NCBI GenBank assembly: GCA_029891345.1
Contig: CM057003.1
Span: 12,626,709 to 12,690,708 of the forward strand
From: Dryococelus australis
Lineage: Eukaryota; Arthropoda; Insecta; Phasmatodea; Phasmatidae
Length of the DNA stretch: 64,000 bases
Reading direction: 5' to 3'
Part shown: in pieces, positions 61,274-64,000 of the stretch
Layout of the letters: each line of letters begins with the position of its first letter
How positions within the stretch are numbered: position 1 is the first letter of the stretch
The notes under the pieces: generated by a model
Seen by the model: the letters and a program-made list of their open reading frames with translations, nothing else
Databases searched by the model: none
Told to the model about the DNA's origin: nothing
Translations under genes and position numbers: made by a program

Positions 61274-62122
61274 TCACTGGCGTTCTTTCTTCTTGGGCGA
61301 TATTTTCATCGGGCCCAAGCCGAACCAGTGCCAGAACCCGTAACGTGGAGGTGTTTCGGTTCGTACGTCGGACAAACTTCGCCCCTTTTTCATTCCTGGG
61401 AGCAAAGTTCCGCCGCTCTTCTTACGGAAAAATTTCCCCAGCGTCGACGATCTCCCTTCCTTACAAGCCTTCTCTGTGCCGAGGTCAAGAAAACTAACCT
61501 TCTCGTTCTGCTTCGGGAACAAAACACCGCCGTGTTTCGTGCGGAAATATTTTTCTAGCGTCGAAGCTCTTCCTCCCCCCCTCGGGGTTCTGCGATCGCC
61601 AGCCTTGCGTTCGGGGATCCCGTCCCCCTTGTGCAAAATGTGCGCATGGTTATGTAGGAAACTCGCTATTTTATCTCCGAAAGTGGATGTCGACTTATTT
61701 GCCTTGACCGATACTTCGTTATTCTGACCTGTGGCTTCGTAACTATCGCCCCATTCGCAGACGTTTGAACTAGTGTAAATTATTTCTTCGGAACGTGCAC
61801 CCGAAATCGTATTGCTCATTCCGTCTGAAATATTTGCAGGTGGTGGCTCATCATCGAACAATGTCGTCATAGTCGAAATATTGTCAAAAATGTAGTCATA
61901 ATTATGTCTGAGACTCACTTTTCTGTCTCCGGAAGTGGATGTCGACTCACTTTCCTTGACCGATACTTCGGCATTCTGGCCCGTGGCTTCGTAACCATAG
62001 CCCCATGCGCAGACGTTTGAACTGGTGTCGATTTTTTCTTCGGAATGTGCACCTGAAATCGTATTGCTGATTACGTCTGAAACATTTGCAGGTGGTGGAT
62101 CATCATCGAATACTGTCGCCAT
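61274..62122 (-). CDS. Unrecognised single-exon gene with two nested internal duplications (282 aa)
   Basis: I do not recognise this protein. Residues 1-79 and 85-163 are a tandem duplication (period 84): MATVFDDDPPPANVSD against MTTLFDDEPPPANISD, and SSNVCAWGYGYEATGQN against SSNVCEWGDSYEATGQN. Residues 184-217 and 223-256 are a second one (period 39): GRASTLEKYFRTKHGG against GRSSTLGKFFRKKSGG, each followed by a basic segment and ending in TE. The N-terminal half is acidic and Ser/Thr-rich, the C-terminal half basic. The end, YGFWHWFGLGPMK, is aromatic. There is no signal peptide and no membrane segment. The first duplication includes bases before the start codon (TCGACTATG stands before both Met1 and Met85). 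It is the longest clean frame in the window. A domesticated or TE-derived origin is possible. Confidence 0.7.
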   Translation of the reverse strand: MATVFDDDPPPANVSDVISNTISGAHSEEKIDTSSNVCAWGYGYEATGQNAEVSVKESESTSTSGDRKVSLRHNYDYIFDNISTMTTLFDDEPPPANISDGMSNTISGARSEEIIYTSSNVCEWGDSYEATGQNNEVSVKANKSTSTFGDKIASFLHNHAHILHKGDGIPERKAGDRRTPRGGGRASTLEKYFRTKHGGVLFPKQNEKVSFLDLGTEKACKEGRSSTLGKFFRKKSGGTLLPGMKKGRSLSDVRTETPPRYGFWHWFGLGPMKISPKKKERQ

Positions 62123-62450
62123 AGTCGAGATTTTAGCAACTGTGGTGAGTTTTTTTTCTTGTCGCTAAAAATGAAATGTCCAGTTTTACAGCGTGGAAAT
62201 AGAATATAACTGTTCACAAACAATGAAATGTTATTTTAGTGTGACAACCATAGACATCATAAGTAACCGAGCGCATGTGATGTGGCGCATAGATATCGGC
62301 TCAAAAATTGTTTGCTATAACAACTGTCAAAACACGTGTTAAAATGATGATGTTTCGTTTTTTTATATTTGGCCGCTTTTACGGGGAAAGTGGGGATACA
62401 TTTTTTCGTAATTTAAGCACATTGAATTTGCGTTAAGACTTCGTGTTAGA

Positions 62451-62566
62451 AATAGACTGTAAGCTGCGCAGCTATCATGCGCGCTATACGTAATATTCAC
62501 TCAGCGTAAAAATAGACTGTTTACTGTGCAGCTAGCATGCGCACTATACTTCATATTCACTGGGTG
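62451..62566. repeat. 58-bp tandem duplication upstream of the 61274-62122 gene
   Basis: AAATAGACTGTAAGCTGCGC at 62451 and AAATAGACTGTTTACTGTGC at 62509 begin two copies that share GCAGCTA, CATGCGC, CTATAC and ATATTCACT. Each copy has a GCAGCT/AGCTGC-like dyad. It lies about 330-440 bp before the minus-strand start codon, so it could belong to a promoter. Confidence 0.8.
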
Positions 62567-64000
62567 GTGACGTATTTGATTGTGGCAGGGCACTTTGCTT
62601 GTGGGCCTAAAGCTTGCCAACGAATAATAAAAGTAAGTACTTGTACGTTCTACACGACAAAAATTGGTACAGAGTATTGTAAACGCGGTGGGGAAAAAAG
62701 GAATGTCCCATCACTAGCAAGCACTAAAGGCGCCCGCCTATAATACCCGGTTCTATTTTAGGAGTTAGATTCCGAGAAGTGCGGGAGCGATAAATGTGAC
62801 ACCGCCACGCCATCGCCACTAAGCACAAGGCTCTGAACCGGCGTGCAGTGATCTCTTCGCGCTGCGGTCACCTATACGGACATTCAGCGGCGACCATGTC
62901 ATTTCATTGGTGGAAAGTCTGTGCCGTAGTTCACTATAGTGACCAATACTTGGAACTACTTTTTTCTTAATTCGCTGCCAGGAGTGGATGATCGTTGGTA
63001 TTTGTTACAAGTATCTGACGCGTGTATTTTGAGATATGGCGCCTTGATAAGGCCCATTTTAGCTGTGTTTGTCACGTCTTGAAAGCACTCGGAGCCTGTT
63101 GTACGCACATTTGTTTGTTTCGTGGGAAAACGTGTATTTCAAACACTTTGCAATGTTCCAAGTAAATAGAGAAAGTTGCTAAGATTAGCGCTCTGTTTAC
63201 TTTTGATATTAAATGTATTCTTTTATAAATTAGTGTTCCAACTATAGCGACAATGCTGTGGCTTTTCTGAACAGATCGCTGTACTAAAACACTATTGTCG
63301 CCGCTTAAGGTGGCCGCCTGGTTCAAGGAATTTTGCACGTGTGAGGCCCAAGAGCGTGGGAGGGCTAAGGGTGACCATGACATGTGCATCAACTCTCTCA
63401 TCACCTCTACGCGCAAAGCACCGAACTGGCGTGCAGTCTTGTAGTCCATAACGCGCATATATGGAACTTTCAGTTGATACCGTACCATTTTATGACGTAA
63501 CAATAAAAATAAAGGTTTGATGCACGTCCCTATTCCTTTTTTGATGTGAAAACGTCTTTAAATTTGCAACCATAGTGGGAAGTAATTCAGAAAATCGGCC
63601 GATGATAACAAAATCGGGCGATACAGTTAGGCATTGCAGCTCCTAATCCATCGTCTACATTCAGAATTCAGTTACACCACTCGATTGCCAAAGGATCAAA
63701 GAATATGTTAGGTTGAGTGAGGACTGTGAAGCATCGTGTGTGGCCGTTGGTGAGGGGTGGGGGAAGGACGGCAATTTTGAATTCGTTTCGCCGCGTCTTA
63801 TAACTTCCGCGTAGTATAACTTTTGACTATGAGAAACTACGACGCTCGTTTGGGTTTCAATTAACAGCTCTCGTCAAAATTAATCAATTGCGCGTATAAA
63901 AACATCTGTGTGGCGTGGTTATGGTGAAATGATATGCGTTTAATGTAAATAAATTAACAAAACGTAATTTCGGCCTATACTCGACAAAAAAGCCAAGTCG
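62567..64000. other. Unclassified, moderately GC sequence at the right end of the window
   Basis: A minus frame at 63072-63503 (143 codons) is open but not recognisable. AACCGGCGTGCAGT (62836) recurs as AACTGGCGTGCAGT (63424), a short direct repeat suggesting TE origin. No known gene was seen. Confidence 0.35.

Noticed and set aside
61253..61727. Plus-strand frames of 83-118 codons opposite the orphan gene
   Set aside because: Shadows of the minus-strand 282-codon frame, whose internal repeats and poly(A) signal favour the minus strand.
63072..63503. 143-codon minus-strand frame as a gene
   Set aside because: No recognised domain, and it shares a short repeat with 62833-62849, suggesting transposon origin.

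Overview
This window is eukaryotic nuclear DNA. It has split genes with GT-AG introns, AATAAA signals and a very dense load of transposable elements (TEs): Gypsy LTR elements, LINEs, pogo/Tigger and mariner-like DNA transposons, hAT-like elements, a tRNA-derived SINE and MITEs. The two recognisable genes and the TE types point to an arthropod, most likely an insect with a large repeat-rich genome. Placement in Polyneoptera is only an impression.

Two conserved host genes lie in tandem on the + strand. At 2902-13948 are the last coding exons of TAF6, the TFIID/SAGA subunit; its 5' exons are outside the window. At 29939-45272 is a complete four-exon GOSR2/membrin gene, a Golgi Qb-SNARE of 215 residues with all splice phases consistent. 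A third likely gene, 61274-62122 on the minus strand, is one 282-codon exon that I do not recognise. It carries two nested internal duplications and has a poly(A) signal 120 bases past its stop.

Most of the rest is mobile DNA. 1-1040: decayed Gypsy-like fragment. TAF6 introns: SINE (3076-3345), a Tigger transposon with TIRs and TA target duplications (7917-9433), and a hAT-like element (12112-13841) whose right end abuts the last TAF6 coding segment. 15590-18460: CR1/Jockey-like LINE, minus strand. 18465-19099: Gypsy scrap. 20150-21310: second LINE 5' fragment. 22855-29072: one Gypsy RT scrap, then a longer Gypsy copy (LTR/PBS, Cys-rich ORF, gag, protease, RT, RNase H) ending in a poly-C run. 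The GOSR2 introns hold LINE scraps, a mariner-like remnant, a 34-bp tandem array, a 104-bp hairpin minisatellite (37131-38520), a decayed Gypsy fragment, a (TA)n tract and a MITE. 46846-52677: minus-strand Gypsy with recognisable gag, protease, RT, RNase H, integrase and LTRs. 55991-60009: hAT-like element with an 8-bp target duplication, holding two nested Tc1/mariner-type elements.

Nearly all TE coding regions are broken by stops or frameshifts and look inactive. The points most worth attention are the unknown duplicated gene, the TE insertion at the TAF6 3' coding boundary, the minisatellite whose unit variants keep a hairpin through paired changes, and a hammerhead-like core near 46690. 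All family calls were made by eye from translated motifs, without database searches.
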